64,000 nucleotides of DNA from Pseudomonas frederiksbergensis (GTDB taxonomy: Bacteria; Pseudomonadota; Gammaproteobacteria; Pseudomonadales; Pseudomonadaceae): NCBI RefSeq assembly GCF_000802155.2, contig NZ_JQGJ02000004.1, positions 496,001 to 560,000 of the forward strand, in the 5' to 3' direction. How positions within the stretch are numbered: position 1 is the first letter of the stretch; the number at the start of each line of letters is the position of its first letter. Shown here piece by piece: positions 1-13,309 of this stretch. A program made the translations under genes and the position numbers. The notes under the pieces are model-generated. The model saw nothing but the letters and a program-made list of their open reading frames with translations, ran no database searches and was not told where the DNA came from.

Positions 1-487
1 GGATGAAGTCTGGATAACCCTGCAAGCGGAGTTCGCCGACATCACCGATGCCCAGCAAATGACGCGGGTCACGGTGCGCCTGGTGATGGCTGCACTGTTG
101 GGGGGCATCCTGGGGTTCGAGCGTGAGCACAAGGGCAAGGCCGCCGGGGTGCGCACCCATATGCTGGTGGCGCTGGGCGCTGCGTTGTTCGTGCTGGTGC
201 CGCAGATGTCCGGGTCCCAGGCTGACGCGATGAGCCGGGTGATACAGGGCGTCGTCGCCGGGATCGGTTTCCTCGGCGCAGGCACCATCCTGAAAAATAC
301 CGACGGCGACGAAAGTCATGTCAAGGGACTGACCACCGCCGCAGGCCTGTGGATGACCGCCGCCATCGGCGTCGCCGCCGGGCTCGGCCGGGAGGCGACG
401 GCGGTGCTCAGCACCGTGCTGGCGTTGGCGATTTTCAGTGTGATGCCGGTGATAGTGCGGGCGTTGGAGAAGGACGAGAAGTTGTAG
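1..487 (+). CDS. MgtC/SapB family membrane protein, 5' end cut by window edge
   Basis: The frame is open from base 2, and base 1 fits the last G of an ATG just outside the window, so almost the whole protein is present. The first visible ATG, at 59, would remove the amphipathic start. The protein has the MgtC signature: several hydrophobic helices, the conserved FERE and GVRTHMLV block and a GAGTIL motif. MgtC-type inner-membrane proteins are linked to survival at low Mg2+ and inside macrophages, partly by acting on the F-ATPase; their exact activity varies. This short form lacks the cytosolic ACT-like tail of Salmonella MgtC and is closer to the SapB-only type. A REP pair follows it. Confidence 0.85.
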   Translation, partial: DEVWITLQAEFADITDAQQMTRVTVRLVMAALLGGILGFEREHKGKAAGVRTHMLVALGAALFVLVPQMSGSQADAMSRVIQGVVAGIGFLGAGTILKNTDGDESHVKGLTTAAGLWMTAAIGVAAGLGREATAVLSTVLALAIFSVMPVIVRALEKDEKL

Positions 488-515
488 CCCGTCCACGAGC
501 CAGGCTACGTATCCA

Positions 516-599
516 AGCGAGCTAGCTCGCGATGGCGGCGAGCATTCCAGCATCTATGCTGAATGACGCGCCTCATTCGCGAGCAGGCTCGCTCCCACA
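516..599. repeat. REP pair (degenerate REPIN)
   Basis: A Pseudomonas REP half at 577-599 (TCGCGAGCAGGCTCGCTCCC) faces a decayed partner at 516-540 (AGCGAGCTAGCTCGCGATGG). Together they form an imperfect inverted pair just after the mgtC-like gene. Confidence 0.7.
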
Positions 600-620
600 A
601 ATGATCCACCGGTCTGTCTA

Positions 621-785
621 TCAAACCCGCTCCGGCGGCGCCTCGCTCGGTGGGTCGCCCAGGGGCGGCTGCGGATCCAGCGGTGGGTCTTTTTCGGGAA
701 TCGGCTCCGGATCGGGTCCGGGTGGCGGCAGGTTGGGGTCGTCGATGTTCGGGTCGGGTGTTTCGGCCGGGATAGGAATGGTCAT
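621..785 (-). CDS. Small acidic proline-rich protein (54 aa), unknown function
   Basis: ATG at 785 opens a 54-residue frame ending at a TGA at 621-623. The product begins MTIPIPAETPDPNIDDP and is built almost entirely of Pro, Asp, Glu and small residues, with recurring PDP, PPL and DPP units. It has no signal peptide or membrane segment and is predicted to be disordered. The strong codon-level bias toward one composition, and my recollection of similar short proline-rich proteins in other pseudomonads, favour a real gene over chance. It lies alone, convergent with mgtC and divergent from glgE. Function unknown. The shadow frames across it have no recognisable content. Confidence 0.6.
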   Translation of the reverse strand: MTIPIPAETPDPNIDDPNLPPPGPDPEPIPEKDPPLDPQPPLGDPPSEAPPERV

Positions 786-994
786 CGGGTCGGGCCTCCG
801 GGACGCAAGTGGCTTGAGTCGTGCTTGTACGGTTGACCACCGTTCGACGGGTTTGATTCCCCGTAGCCGGCCGGTACATCCCGCTGAACTTTTGGCTGCC
901 GGTCCGGTTCGGAGCTTAAGTGAGTTTAATCAGGGACCCGTTGGGCCTTTACCGCCACAAGCGCGTCCATGGGGCGTAAAAGGAGCGATGCTCG

Positions 995-2992
995 ATGACT
1001 GCCGAACAGCCGACCGACTTGGATTACAACCCGCATTTGCCGTTGTCCCAGGCCTTGTTGTTGCCGCGTATTGCAATTGAAGACACCATGCCGGTGATCG
1101 ATGGCGGGCAGTTTGCCGCCAAGGCACTCGCCGGGCAGGACGTGACGGTGACCAGCAAGGTGTTCGCCGATGGCCATGACAAATTGGCCGTGCGAATCCG
1201 CTGGCGGGCGCTGGAGGACGAAATCTGGAACAGCGAGGTCATGACCGAGCTGGGCAACAATGGCTGGCGCGGTCAGTTCACGGTACCGGCTGTCGGCCGC
1301 TACGTGTTCTGTATCGAGGCGTGGTTCGACCAGTTCGCCAGCTTCCGCTACGAGTTGGAAAAGAAATACGCCGCCGGGGTGCCCATCAGCCTGGAGTTGC
1401 AGGAAGGCCGCAACCACGTGCAACACGCCGCCGAGCGTAGCGACGGCGAGTTGAGCGAACAACTGGCGGCGTTGCATCACGAACTCTCAGGCTTGTTGCC
1501 GGAGGAGCAAGTGGCGTTGTTCCTCACGCCGCGCAGCGCCGACTTGATGTCCTTGGCCGACCATCGGCCCTACCTGAGCATCAGCGCAGAGTATCCGTTG
1601 GACGTCGAGCGCGAGCGGGCCGAGTTCGCCAGCTGGTACGAACTGTTCCCCCGCTCGATCACCGATGATCCCAATCGCCATGGCACCTTCAACGACGTGC
1701 ACTCGCGCCTGCCGGTGATTCAGGACATGGGTTTCGACGTGCTGTATTTTCCGCCGATCCATCCGATTGGCCGCAGCTTCCGCAAAGGCCCCAACAATTC
1801 CCTGACCGCCGGTCCAGACGATCCGGGCAGCCCTTATGCCATCGGCAGCGAGGAGGGCGGCCACGAGGCGATCCATCCTCAATTGGGCACCCGGGATGAT
1901 TTCCGTCGCCTGGTGGCCGCTGCCGCCGACCACGGCCTGGAGATCGCCCTCGATTTCGCCATCCAATGTTCCCAGGACCACCCTTGGCTCAAGCAGCATC
2001 CGGGTTGGTTCAGTTGGCGGCCGGACGGTACGATCAAATACGCGGAGAACCCGCCGAAGAAATACCAGGACATCGTCAACGTCGATTTCTACGCCGCCGA
2101 TGCGATTCCCAGCCTGTGGCTTGAACTGCGCGACGTCGTTGTCGGCTGGGTCAACGAGGGGGTGAAGATCTTCCGGGTCGACAACCCCCACACCAAGCCG
2201 TTGCCGTTCTGGCAGTGGTTGATTGCCGATGTTCGTGCGCAACACCCTGAGGTGATCTTCCTCGCAGAGGCCTTCACCACGCCGGCGATGATGGCACGCC
2301 TGGGCAAGGTCGGTTATTCCCAGAGCTACACGTATTTCACCTGGCGCAACACCAAGGCCGAGCTGGCGGCGTACCTCACCGAACTCAACGAATCGCCCTG
2401 GCGCGAATGCTACCGGCCGAATTTTTTCGTCAACACGCCGGACATCAACCCGGCGTTCCTCCATCACTCGGGACGCCCGGGCTTCCTCATTCGTGCGGCG
2501 CTGGCGACCATGGGCTCGGGCCTGTGGGGCATGTATTCCGGCTTCGAGTTGTGTGAATCGGCGCCAGTGCCGGGGAAGGAGGAATACCTCGATTCGGAGA
2601 AATACGAAATCCGCCCTCGGGACTTCACCGCGCCGGGCAACATCATCGCCGAGATCGCCCAGCTCAACCGTATCCGCCGCCAGAACCCGGCGCTGCATAC
2701 GCATCTGGGCCTGAAGATCTACAACGCCTGGAACGACAACATTCTGTACTTCGGCAAGCGCACGCCGGACGGCAGCAATTTCATCCTGGTGGCGGTGAGC
2801 CTCGATCCGCATAACCCACAGGAAGCCAATTTCGAATTGCCGCTGTGGGAGATGGGCCTGCCGGACGACGCCCAGACCCAAGGCGAGGATTTGATGAACG
2901 GCCACCGCTGGACCTGGTATGGCAAGTACCAGTTCATGCGCATCGACCCGGCGTACCAGCCGTTCGGGATCTGGCGGATCAGCGTGACATAA
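995..2992 (+). CDS. glgE: Alpha-1,4-glucan:maltose-1-phosphate maltosyltransferase
   Basis: A GH13_3 enzyme that moves maltosyl units from maltose-1-phosphate to the non-reducing end of an alpha-1,4-glucan. The 665 aa match the family length. The N-terminal third is the beta-sandwich (DUF3416-like) domain, followed by the TIM barrel. The nucleophile lies in FRVDNPHT (Asp396) and the acid/base in FLAEAF (Glu425). The start at 995 has AGGAG at 981-985. It is first of three co-directional genes; treS-mak, which makes its substrate, follows after about 180 bases that hold a palindromic repeat. An internal promoter or processing site in that gap is possible. Confidence 0.95.
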   Translation: MTAEQPTDLDYNPHLPLSQALLLPRIAIEDTMPVIDGGQFAAKALAGQDVTVTSKVFADGHDKLAVRIRWRALEDEIWNSEVMTELGNNGWRGQFTVPAVGRYVFCIEAWFDQFASFRYELEKKYAAGVPISLELQEGRNHVQHAAERSDGELSEQLAALHHELSGLLPEEQVALFLTPRSADLMSLADHRPYLSISAEYPLDVERERAEFASWYELFPRSITDDPNRHGTFNDVHSRLPVIQDMGFDVLYFPPIHPIGRSFRKGPNNSLTAGPDDPGSPYAIGSEEGGHEAIHPQLGTRDDFRRLVAAAADHGLEIALDFAIQCSQDHPWLKQHPGWFSWRPDGTIKYAENPPKKYQDIVNVDFYAADAIPSLWLELRDVVVGWVNEGVKIFRVDNPHTKPLPFWQWLIADVRAQHPEVIFLAEAFTTPAMMARLGKVGYSQSYTYFTWRNTKAELAAYLTELNESPWRECYRPNFFVNTPDINPAFLHHSGRPGFLIRAALATMGSGLWGMYSGFELCESAPVPGKEEYLDSEKYEIRPRDFTAPGNIIAEIAQLNRIRRQNPALHTHLGLKIYNAWNDNILYFGKRTPDGSNFILVAVSLDPHNPQEANFELPLWEMGLPDDAQTQGEDLMNGHRWTWYGKYQFMRIDPAYQPFGIWRISVT

Positions 2993-3009
2993 GGCGCAGG
3001 ACCGGCGCT

Positions 3010-3104
3010 TGTGGCGAGGGAGCTTGCTCCCGCTCGGCTGCGCAGCAGTCGTGATTTCAGGGGGCTGCTTCGCAGCCCAGCGGGGATTAAATCCCCTCGC
3101 CACA
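3010..3104. repeat. Long GTGGCGAGGG-type palindromic repeat
   Basis: Outer arms TGTGGCGAGGG and CCCTCGCCACA enclose two further small hairpins (around GCTTGC and GCTGCTTCGCAGC). The same architecture recurs at 62175-62287. It lies between glgE and treS and could stabilise or attenuate the message. Confidence 0.75.
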
Positions 3105-3171
3105 AAACACTGCGTAATACCAAAGAACAAGCCTGTAACCCGCGGCTTTATAGAATCAGCAGGAGTTGCAA

Positions 3172-6516
<3,345 letters not shown>

Positions 6517-6527
6517 TGGAGAGAATC

Positions 6528-8762
6528 ATGAGCGTCTCGAACAAGGAATCACAGGGGCAGGCCAAAGAGTCATTGCTGCCGGCCCCCCACGACATCGACG
6601 CGCTGGTGCGCGCCGAACACCACGACCCGTTTTCGATCCTGGGCCCTCATGGCGATGGGGCCGGTGGGCAATTCATCCGGGCCTACCTGCCCGGTGCGTT
6701 GAGCGTGCATGTGCTCGCCCGTGACGGCGGGGAAGAGCTGGGCGAGTTGCAGATCACCGAGACCCCGGGTTTGTTCGTCGGCCATTTCGACCGTGCCCAG
6801 CCATACCTGTTGCGCACCCGTTGGGCCGGCGGCGAGCAGGTCGCAGAGGATCCGTACAGCTTCGGCCCGCTGCTGGGGGAAATGGATCTCTACCTGTTTG
6901 CCGAAGGTAACCATCGCGACCTCAGTGCCTGCCTCGGTGCGCAACTGAAAACGGTGGACGGCGTCGATGGCGTGCGCTTCGCCGTCTGGGCGCCGAACGC
7001 ACGCCGGGTTTCGGTGGTAGGTGACTTCAACGTCTGGGACGGACGCCGGCATCCGATGCGCATCCGTTATCCGTCCGGCGTGTGGGAAATATTCATCCCC
7101 AGGCTCGGGCCGGGCGAAGGGTACAAGTATGAGATCCTCGGTGCCCACGGCATCCTGCCGCTCAAGGCCGACCCGGTGGCCTTGGCCACGCAGTTGCCGC
7201 CTGACACGGCGTCCAAGGTCGCTTCGCCACTGAACATCGAATGGCATGACGACGAGTGGATGCAGAGCCGCCGTGAACGCCAGCTACCGGGCGCGCCGCT
7301 GTCGATCTACGAGCTGCACGCCGGATCCTGGCAGTGCGAGATCGACGAGGCGGGCGAAGTCTCCCGCCAATACAACTGGCATGAACTGGCTGAGCGGTTG
7401 ATTCCCTACGTCAAGGATCTTGGCTTTACGCACATCGAGCTGATGCCGATCATGGAACACCCGTTCGGTGGTTCGTGGGGCTATCAACCGTTGTCGCAAT
7501 TTGCCCCGACGGCGCGGTTCGGTTCGCCCGATGATTTCGCCGCCTTCGTCAACGCCTGCCATAAGGCCGACATCGGCGTGATCCTGGACTGGGTGCCCGC
7601 GCACTTTCCGACCGACACCCATGGCCTGGCCCAGTTCGACGGCACCGCGCTGTACGAATACGGTAACCCGCTGGAAGGTTTCCACCAGGATTGGGACACG
7701 CTGATCTATAACCTCGGACGCACCGAGGTCCACGGTTTCATGCTGGCGTCGGCGTTGCACTGGCTCAAGCATTTTCACGTCGACGGCCTGCGGGTGGATG
7801 CCGTGGCCTCGATGCTGTATCGCGACTATTCGCGCAAGGCCGGTGAATGGGTGCCAAACCGCCACGGCGGACGGGAGAACCTGGAAGCCATCGATTTCCT
7901 CCGGCACCTCAACGATGTGGTCGCGCTGGAAACCCCGGGCGCGCTGGTCATTGCCGAAGAGTCCACCGCCTGGCCCGGCGTCAGCCAGAGCACGCAACAG
8001 GGCGGCCTGGGTTTCGCCTACAAGTGGAACATGGGCTGGATGCACGACTCGCTGCATTACATTCAGCAGGATCCGGTGTACCGCGCCCACCACCATAACG
8101 AGTTGAGCTTTGGCCTGGTGTACGCCTGGTCCGAGCGTTTCGTGCTGCCGATTTCCCACGACGAAGTGGTCCACGGCAAGCGCTCGCTGATCGACAAGAT
8201 GCCTGGAGATCGCTGGCAGAAATTCGCCAACCTGCGGGCCTATCTCAGTTTCATGTGGGGCCACCCGGGCAAGAAGTTGCTGTTCATGGGCTGCGAATTT
8301 GGCCAATGGCGCGAGTGGAACCATGACCAGCAACTGGACTGGTACCTGCTGCAATATCCCGAGCACCGGGGGGTGCAGAAACTGGTCAGCGACCTGAACC
8401 GTCTATATCGGGAAGAGCCGGCGCTGCACGACCAGGACGATGCGCCCCAAGGCTTCCAATGGCTGATTGGCGACGATGCGCTCAACAGCGTCTATGCGTG
8501 GTTGCGATGGAGCAAGGACGGTCGGCCGGTGTTGGTGGTCGCCAACTTCACACCGGTCCCGCGCGAGGCGTATCGGGTCGGCGTGCCGTTTGGCGGTCGT
8601 TGGGTGGAACTGCTCAACAGCGATGCCGACACCTACGCCGGCTCCAACTATGGCAACGGCGGCGGCGCCTCCACCGAGGCGATCCCCAGCCATGGCCAGG
8701 CACTATCGTTGGAACTGAACCTGCCGCCGCTGGCGGTGCTGATTTTGCGGCCGGAGGGTTAA
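6528..8762 (+). CDS. glgB: 1,4-alpha-glucan branching enzyme
   Basis: A GH13_9 enzyme that cuts alpha-1,4 chains and re-attaches them as alpha-1,6 branches. The 744 aa comprise an N-terminal CBM48 region (two beta-sandwich blocks, about residues 25-220; [10 protein letters not shown] motif), the TIM barrel with nucleophile Asp424 (LRVDAVASM) and acid/base Glu477 (IAEEST), and a C-terminal beta domain. ATG 6528 has GGAGAG just upstream; a GTG at 6516 overlapping the treS stop is a weaker start. With GlgE and TreS-Mak it completes the GlgE route to branched glucan. The operon ends at the perfect hairpin at 8785. Confidence 0.95.
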   Translation: MSVSNKESQGQAKESLLPAPHDIDALVRAEHHDPFSILGPHGDGAGGQFIRAYLPGALSVHVLARDGGEELGELQITETPGLFVGHFDRAQPYLLRTRWAGGEQVAEDPYSFGPLLGEMDLYLFAEGNHRDLSACLGAQLKTVDGVDGVRFAVWAPNARRVSVVGDFNVWDGRRHPMRIRYPSGVWEIFIPRLGPGEGYKYEILGAHGILPLKADPVALATQLPPDTASKVASPLNIEWHDDEWMQSRRERQLPGAPLSIYELHAGSWQCEIDEAGEVSRQYNWHELAERLIPYVKDLGFTHIELMPIMEHPFGGSWGYQPLSQFAPTARFGSPDDFAAFVNACHKADIGVILDWVPAHFPTDTHGLAQFDGTALYEYGNPLEGFHQDWDTLIYNLGRTEVHGFMLASALHWLKHFHVDGLRVDAVASMLYRDYSRKAGEWVPNRHGGRENLEAIDFLRHLNDVVALETPGALVIAEESTAWPGVSQSTQQGGLGFAYKWNMGWMHDSLHYIQQDPVYRAHHHNELSFGLVYAWSERFVLPISHDEVVHGKRSLIDKMPGDRWQKFANLRAYLSFMWGHPGKKLLFMGCEFGQWREWNHDQQLDWYLLQYPEHRGVQKLVSDLNRLYREEPALHDQDDAPQGFQWLIGDDALNSVYAWLRWSKDGRPVLVVANFTPVPREAYRVGVPFGGRWVELLNSDADTYAGSNYGNGGGASTEAIPSHGQALSLELNLPPLAVLILRPEG

Positions 8763-8784
8763 TAGCGAAACAGCAGCAGATGAC

Positions 8785-8816
8785 TGTGGCGAGGGGATAA
8801 ATCCCCTCGCCACAGA
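8785..8816. repeat. Perfect 14-bp hairpin of the GTGGCGAGGGG repeat family, at convergent gene ends
   Basis: Arms CTGTGGCGAGGGGA and TCCCCTCGCCACAG are separated by TAAA. The arms are identical to those at 28033-28064. It sits between the ends of glgB and gudD and may act as a bidirectional terminator, although no T-tract follows. Confidence 0.75.
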
Positions 8817-8835
8817 AGAATCGAGTTGCTGAATG

Positions 8836-10179
8836 CTAGCGAACCAGGCAAGGCTGCTTGTTGTTGAACGTCCAGCCCGGGATCAGATACTGCATCGCCA
8901 CCGAATCGTCCCGCGCCCCGAGCCCCATGCCTTTGTACAGCTCGTGAGCCTTGGCCAACTGGTCCATGTCCAGCTCGATCCCCAGCCCCGGTTTCTTCGG
9001 CACCTGCACGCAGCCTCCCTTGATTTGCAACGGCGCCTTGGTCAGCCGTTGGCCGTCCTGCCAGATCCAATGGGTGTCGATGGCGGTGATGTCCCCCGGT
9101 GCGGCGGCCGCGACGTGGGTGAACATCGCCAGGGAAATGTCGAAGTGGTTGTTGGAGTGCGAGCCCCAGGTCAGGCCCCATTCATTGCACATCTGCGCCA
9201 CGCGCACCGAACCTTGCATGGTCCAGAAATGTGGGTCGGCCAGGGGAATGTCCACGGATTGCAGCGTGATGGCGTGGCCCATCTCGCGCCAATCGGTGGC
9301 AATCATGTTGGTGGCGGTCTTGAGGCCGGTGGCGCGGCGGAACTCGGCCATCACTTCACGGCCCGAATAGCCATTCTCTGCGCCGCAAGGGTCCTCGGCG
9401 TACGCCAGCACTTTGTGCTGGTCGCGGCACAGGCGAATCGCTTCCTTGAGTGACCAGGCGCCGTTGGGGTCCAGGGTGATTCGCGCCTGGGGAAAGCGCT
9501 CGGCCAGCGCCGTCACGGCTTCGATTTCCTCGTCGCCCTTGAGCACGCCACCCTTGAGCTTGAAGTCCTGGAAACCGTAATGCGCGTGGGCCGCTTCGGC
9601 CAGGCGCACCACGGCGTCGGCATCCAGGGCTTTTTCATGACGGACGCGGAACCAGTCATTATCGGCGTCCGGTTCGCTGCGGTAGGGCAGGTCGGTCTGC
9701 TGGCGATCACCAACATAGAACAGATAGCCGAGCATCTTCACTTCGTCGCGCTGCTGGCCTTCGCCGAGCAGGGCCGCGACCGGGACATCCAGGTGCTGCC
9801 CGAGCAGATCCAGCAACGCAGCTTCGAGGCCGGTGACGGCGTGGATGGTGATGCGCAAGTCGAAGGTCTGCAGACCTCGGCCGCCGGCATCCCGGTCGGC
9901 GAAAGCCTGGCGCACGCTGTTGAGGATTTTCTGGTAGGTGCCGATGGGGCTGCCGACCACCAGCGAGCGAGCGTCTTCCAGGGTCTGGCGAATACGCTCG
10001 CCGCCGGGCACTTCGCCGACGCCGGTGTGCCCAGCGTTGTCCTTGAGGATAACGATGTTGCGGGTGAAGAACGGACCATGGGCACCGCTGAGGTTCAGCA
10101 GCATGCCGTCGTGGCCGGCCACCGGGACGACTTGCATGCTGGTGATGATCGGGGCTTTGCTGGTTTCTGGCGTAGTCAT
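8836..10179 (-). CDS. gudD: Glucarate dehydratase
   Basis: An enolase-superfamily enzyme that dehydrates D-glucarate (and L-idarate) to 5-keto-4-deoxyglucarate. The 447 aa equal the E. coli enzyme length. The KLKGG motif supplies the catalytic Lys pair, LDPNGAW and YAEDPCG supply metal ligands, and GSHSNNHFD holds the catalytic His. ATG 10179 ([10 protein letters not shown]) has AAGGA upstream; a longer frame to 10275 has no ribosome site. It is divergent from a FadR-type regulator gene, with three similar operator-like sites between them, so induction by glucarate or galactarate is likely. The transporter and later pathway genes are not in this window. Confidence 0.92.
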   Translation of the reverse strand: MTTPETSKAPIITSMQVVPVAGHDGMLLNLSGAHGPFFTRNIVILKDNAGHTGVGEVPGGERIRQTLEDARSLVVGSPIGTYQKILNSVRQAFADRDAGGRGLQTFDLRITIHAVTGLEAALLDLLGQHLDVPVAALLGEGQQRDEVKMLGYLFYVGDRQQTDLPYRSEPDADNDWFRVRHEKALDADAVVRLAEAAHAHYGFQDFKLKGGVLKGDEEIEAVTALAERFPQARITLDPNGAWSLKEAIRLCRDQHKVLAYAEDPCGAENGYSGREVMAEFRRATGLKTATNMIATDWREMGHAITLQSVDIPLADPHFWTMQGSVRVAQMCNEWGLTWGSHSNNHFDISLAMFTHVAAAAPGDITAIDTHWIWQDGQRLTKAPLQIKGGCVQVPKKPGLGIELDMDQLAKAHELYKGMGLGARDDSVAMQYLIPGWTFNNKQPCLVR

Positions 10180-10243
10180 CGTGTATGGAATCCTTGAGTT
10201 ATTGTTTTTATGCGCGGTATTGGGCAGGTGTCGATGTTGATAG

Positions 10244-10447
10244 ACATCATACAAGTCGATTTTTTTGTCTGACAAGCTGTTTTTGAGTTCGATTGGATTG
10301 GTTGTTGAAGCTTTTTATGCCCTATTTATAGCGCTGTTCGCCGTTATCGAAGGGTTTTTACAGGGCTTCTGAGTTTGGGAAGACCTGCCATATTTGCCCA
10401 GGCTCAGCGTTAGATAAAGGTCAATCTTGCGTGTTGTCATACAAGTT
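10244..10447. promoter_or_regulatory. Three operator-like TTGT-N3-ACAA sites between gudD and the FadR-type gene
   Basis: The 343-base intergenic region is AT-rich and carries three related sites: CATCATACAAGT at 10245-10256, the palindrome TTGTCTGACAAG at 10265-10276, and TTGTCATACAAGTT at 10434-10447. Two share CATACAAGT. FadR-type regulators commonly bind short TNGTNNNACNA palindromes, so these are good candidates for the sites of the divergent regulator. The third lies just before the regulator gene and suggests autoregulation. Confidence 0.55.
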
Positions 10448-10522
10448 GAGAGTGTTCCGAGGAGTACTTGCAACGCCGCCAGTGATAGGATCGACAAGCC
10501 TGTCTTCAAGGAAGCCCGCCCG

Positions 10523-11236
10523 ATGCAGCAAGACACAGAAGCGCCCCTGCGCAAGCGCACCCACAACCTGGCCCATGACCTGGTGGCGAAGTTGAGCCAG
10601 AGCATTTTGCTGGGGCAGTTGAAGCCGGGGCAGAAACTGCCGTCCGAAGGCGCCATCGTGCGCGAGCACGGGGTCAGCCGCACGGTGGTGCGCGAGGCGA
10701 TTTCCAAATTGCAGGCTTCGGGGCTGGTTGAGACCCGTCATGGCATTGGCACTTTTGTGCTGGAGCAGACCGGGGAGCCGGGGTTGCGGCTCAACGTTGA
10801 TACCGCGGCGGGCGTCCGGGCAATCCTGGAGTTGCGCCTTGGCCTGGAGGCCCAGGCGGCGGCACTGGCCGCCCAGCGTCGCAGCGAGCGACAGTTGCAA
10901 CAGATGCGCGAGGCCCTGGATGACTATCAGCAGTTGCTCAGCAGCAATGACAGTTGCGTCGAGGCTGACCGGCGTTTCCACCTGTTGATCGCCGAAGCCA
11001 CGGATAACACCTGTTTTGTCGAAATCATGCAGCACCTGGGCAGCGCGATGATTCCACGTACGCGGGTGAACTTGGCCGAACGTGGCCAGGCGGACCTGGG
11101 CAGGCTCGCCCAGTTTGCCAACCTGGAACACGAAGCGATTTTCAACGCCATCAAGCGCCAGGACCCCGACGCCGCCCGCGCGGCGATGTGGCTGCATCTG
11201 ACCAACAGCCGTGACCGCTTTGGTGCGGGGGGCTGA
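10523..11236 (+). CDS. FadR-subfamily GntR transcriptional regulator
   Basis: The 237-aa protein has an N-terminal winged helix-turn-helix (about residues 10-75: LPSEGAIVREHGVSRTVVRE, ending HGIGTFV) and an all-helical FCD ligand-binding domain (about 95-225) with the Asp/His pattern for a metal ion (DRRFHLLIAE, EHEAIFNAI). It is divergent from gudD and most likely controls glucarate use; the ligand is inferred only from the neighbour. ATG 10523 is the first good start; the frame extends upstream to 10427, but that would place the gene start inside an operator-like site. Confidence 0.85.
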   Translation: MQQDTEAPLRKRTHNLAHDLVAKLSQSILLGQLKPGQKLPSEGAIVREHGVSRTVVREAISKLQASGLVETRHGIGTFVLEQTGEPGLRLNVDTAAGVRAILELRLGLEAQAAALAAQRRSERQLQQMREALDDYQQLLSSNDSCVEADRRFHLLIAEATDNTCFVEIMQHLGSAMIPRTRVNLAERGQADLGRLAQFANLEHEAIFNAIKRQDPDAARAAMWLHLTNSRDRFGAGG

Positions 11237-11320
11237 AGAACTATCCAATGCCCTTGGCATTAAAAAAAACTCTGGCCAGGGGATCTGGCTGTTCAGGCTG
11301 ACGGAGCAAACTCAAGGCAT

Positions 11321-11352
11321 AAAAAAACCGGCGCAACCAAAGCCGCGCCGGT
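11321..11352 (-). terminator. Rho-independent terminator of the CoA-transferase/thiolase operon
   Basis: On the minus strand ACCGGCGC, a 10-base loop and GCGCCGGT are followed directly by a run of T. It lies just past the thiolase stop. Confidence 0.85.
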
Positions 11353-11415
11353 GGTGGTGCCGATGGTTGCGCGAATATCGTGGGTCCGCGCCGCCACCGT
11401 CGTGCCTGTTGTCGG

Positions 11416-12597
11416 TTACGCCCGTTCCAATGCGAGGGCCACGCCTTGGCCGCCGCCGATGCACAGGGTCGCGAGGCCCTTCTTGGCGTCGCGCTTGATC
11501 ATTTCATGCAGCAGCGTCACCAGCACCCGGCAGCCCGAAGCACCGATCGGGTGGCCCAGGGCGATGGCGCCACCGTTGACGTTGACCTTGTCCATGTCCC
11601 ATTCCAGTTCCTTGGCCACGGCCAGGGACTGGGCGGCAAACGCTTCGTTGGCTTCGATCAGGTCCAATTGGTCCAGCGACCAGCCGGCCTTGTCCAGGCA
11701 GCGGCGAGTGGCCGAGACCGGGCCGATGCCCATGATCGCCGGGTCGACGCCAGCATTGGCGTAGGCACTGATTTTCGCCAGAACCGGCAACCCCAGCGCC
11801 TTGGCTTTTTGCGCACTCATCAGGATCACGGCGGCGGCGCCATCGTTCAGCGACGAGGCGTTACCCGCCGTGACGCTGCCGTCTTTCTTGAACGCCGGCT
11901 TGAGCTTGCCCAGGGATTCGGCGGTGGTGCCGGCGCGTGGCTGTTCGTCGGTGGCGAAGGCCACCGGGTCGCCCTTGCGCTGGGGAATCAGGATCGGCGT
12001 GATTTCATCGGCGAAGCGGCCGCCCTCGATGGCGGCGACGGCTTTCTGCTGGGACGCGGCGGCAAAGGCGTCTTGCGCCTCGCGGCTGATACCGTACTTG
12101 TCCACCAGGTTCTCGGCGGTAATGCCCATGTGGTAATCGTTGAATGCATCCCACAAGCCATCGGTGATCATGCTGTCGATCATTTTTGCGTGGCCCATGC
12201 GCAGGCCGGTACGGGCGGCCGGCAAGACGTAGGGGGCCAGGCTCATGTTTTCCATGCCGCCGGCAATGATCACGTCGGCATCGCCGCAGCGGATCGCCTG
12301 GGCGCCCAGGTGCAACGCCTTGAGGCCCGAGCCGCAGACCTTGTTCAAGGTCAGCGCCGGCACCGCGTGGGGCAGGCCGGCGAGGATTGACGCCTGGCGC
12401 GCCGGGTTCTGCCCGGAGCCTGCGGTCAGCACCTGGCCGAGAATCACCTCATCGACTTGCTCGCCCGACAGGCCGGTCTGTTCCAGCAGCCGACGAATCA
12501 CCGCGGCACCGAGCTCCGGCGCGGGAATGGAAGCCAGCGAACCCTGGAAGCTGCCGATGGCGGTGCGGGTTGCGGCGACAATCACGACTTCTTGCAT
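11416..12597 (-). CDS. atoB: Acetyl-CoA C-acetyltransferase (thiolase)
   Basis: A type II thiolase of 393 aa that cleaves acetoacetyl-CoA to two acetyl-CoA (reversible). The catalytic Cys is in [10 protein letters not shown]; the His is in GHPIGASG and the second Cys in CIGGGQG. ATG 12597 has GGAG nine bases away. It is last of a three-gene minus-strand operon after the two CoA-transferase subunits, the usual arrangement for activating a 3-oxoacid and splitting it to acetyl-CoA. Confidence 0.92.
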   Translation of the reverse strand: MQEVVIVAATRTAIGSFQGSLASIPAPELGAAVIRRLLEQTGLSGEQVDEVILGQVLTAGSGQNPARQASILAGLPHAVPALTLNKVCGSGLKALHLGAQAIRCGDADVIIAGGMENMSLAPYVLPAARTGLRMGHAKMIDSMITDGLWDAFNDYHMGITAENLVDKYGISREAQDAFAAASQQKAVAAIEGGRFADEITPILIPQRKGDPVAFATDEQPRAGTTAESLGKLKPAFKKDGSVTAGNASSLNDGAAAVILMSAQKAKALGLPVLAKISAYANAGVDPAIMGIGPVSATRRCLDKAGWSLDQLDLIEANEAFAAQSLAVAKELEWDMDKVNVNGGAIALGHPIGASGCRVLVTLLHEMIKRDAKKGLATLCIGGGQGVALALERA

Positions 12598-12608
12598 CGA
12601 ATTTCTCC

Positions 12609-13274
12609 TCACTGGGCAGCGAACTGCATTTCAGGGACGTGGTCCGGCACGATCAGTTTGCCGGCGGTCTTGGCGACGATTTCCTCGACGCTGACGCCGG
12701 GGGCACGTTCCTTGAGAATAAAGGCGCCGTCCTGGATTTCCAGGTAGGCCAGGTCCGTCAGCACGCGCTTGATGCAGCCGGCGCCTGTCAGCGGCAGGCT
12801 GCAACGGGGCAGCAGTTTCGATTCGCCGTCCTTGGACGCATGGGTCATGGTGACGATGATGTTCTCGGCACCCGCCACCAGGTCCATCGCGCCGCCCATG
12901 CCCTTGACGAGCTTGCCGGGGATCATCCACGAGGCGATGTTGCCTTCGACGTCCACTTCGAACGCGCCGAGCACCGTCAGGTCGATATGGCCGCCACGGA
13001 TCATGGCGAAGGATTCGGCCGAGGAAAAGATCGAAGCGCCGATGCGCGCGGTGACCGTCTGCTTGCCGGCATTGATCATGTCGGCGTCGACTTCCGCTTC
13101 GGTGGGAAACGCGCCCATGCCGAGCAGGCCGTTTTCCGATTGCAGCATGACTTCCATGCCTTCGGGGATGTAGTTGGCAACCAGGGTCGGAATGCCGATA
13201 CCGAGGTTCACGTAGTAGCCGTCTTGCATTTCGCGGGCGACGCGCTGAGCCATTTGTTCGCGGGAAAGTGCCAT
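12609..13274 (-). CDS. dhcB: 3-oxoacid CoA-transferase, subunit B
   Basis: The 221-aa beta subunit of a family I (SCOT-type) CoA-transferase. The catalytic Glu is in the SENGLLGMG motif, and the glycine-rich [11 protein letters not shown] loop is typical. It forms a heterodimer with the product of the gene at 13310. The order LysR / subunit A / subunit B / thiolase matches what I recall of the P. aeruginosa dhcR-dhcA-dhcB-atoB locus, where DhcAB acts on dehydrocarnitine during carnitine use; the alternative is acetoacetate:succinyl-CoA transferase (ScoB/AtoA). The sequence alone does not decide the substrate. It is 11 bases from the thiolase ATG. Confidence 0.88.
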   Translation of the reverse strand: MALSREQMAQRVAREMQDGYYVNLGIGIPTLVANYIPEGMEVMLQSENGLLGMGAFPTEAEVDADMINAGKQTVTARIGASIFSSAESFAMIRGGHIDLTVLGAFEVDVEGNIASWMIPGKLVKGMGGAMDLVAGAENIIVTMTHASKDGESKLLPRCSLPLTGAGCIKRVLTDLAYLEIQDGAFILKERAPGVSVEEIVAKTAGKLIVPDHVPEMQFAAQ

Positions 13275-13309
13275 GGTGTCATTCCTTCATTCGGGCCGGG
13301 GGCAGGGGA

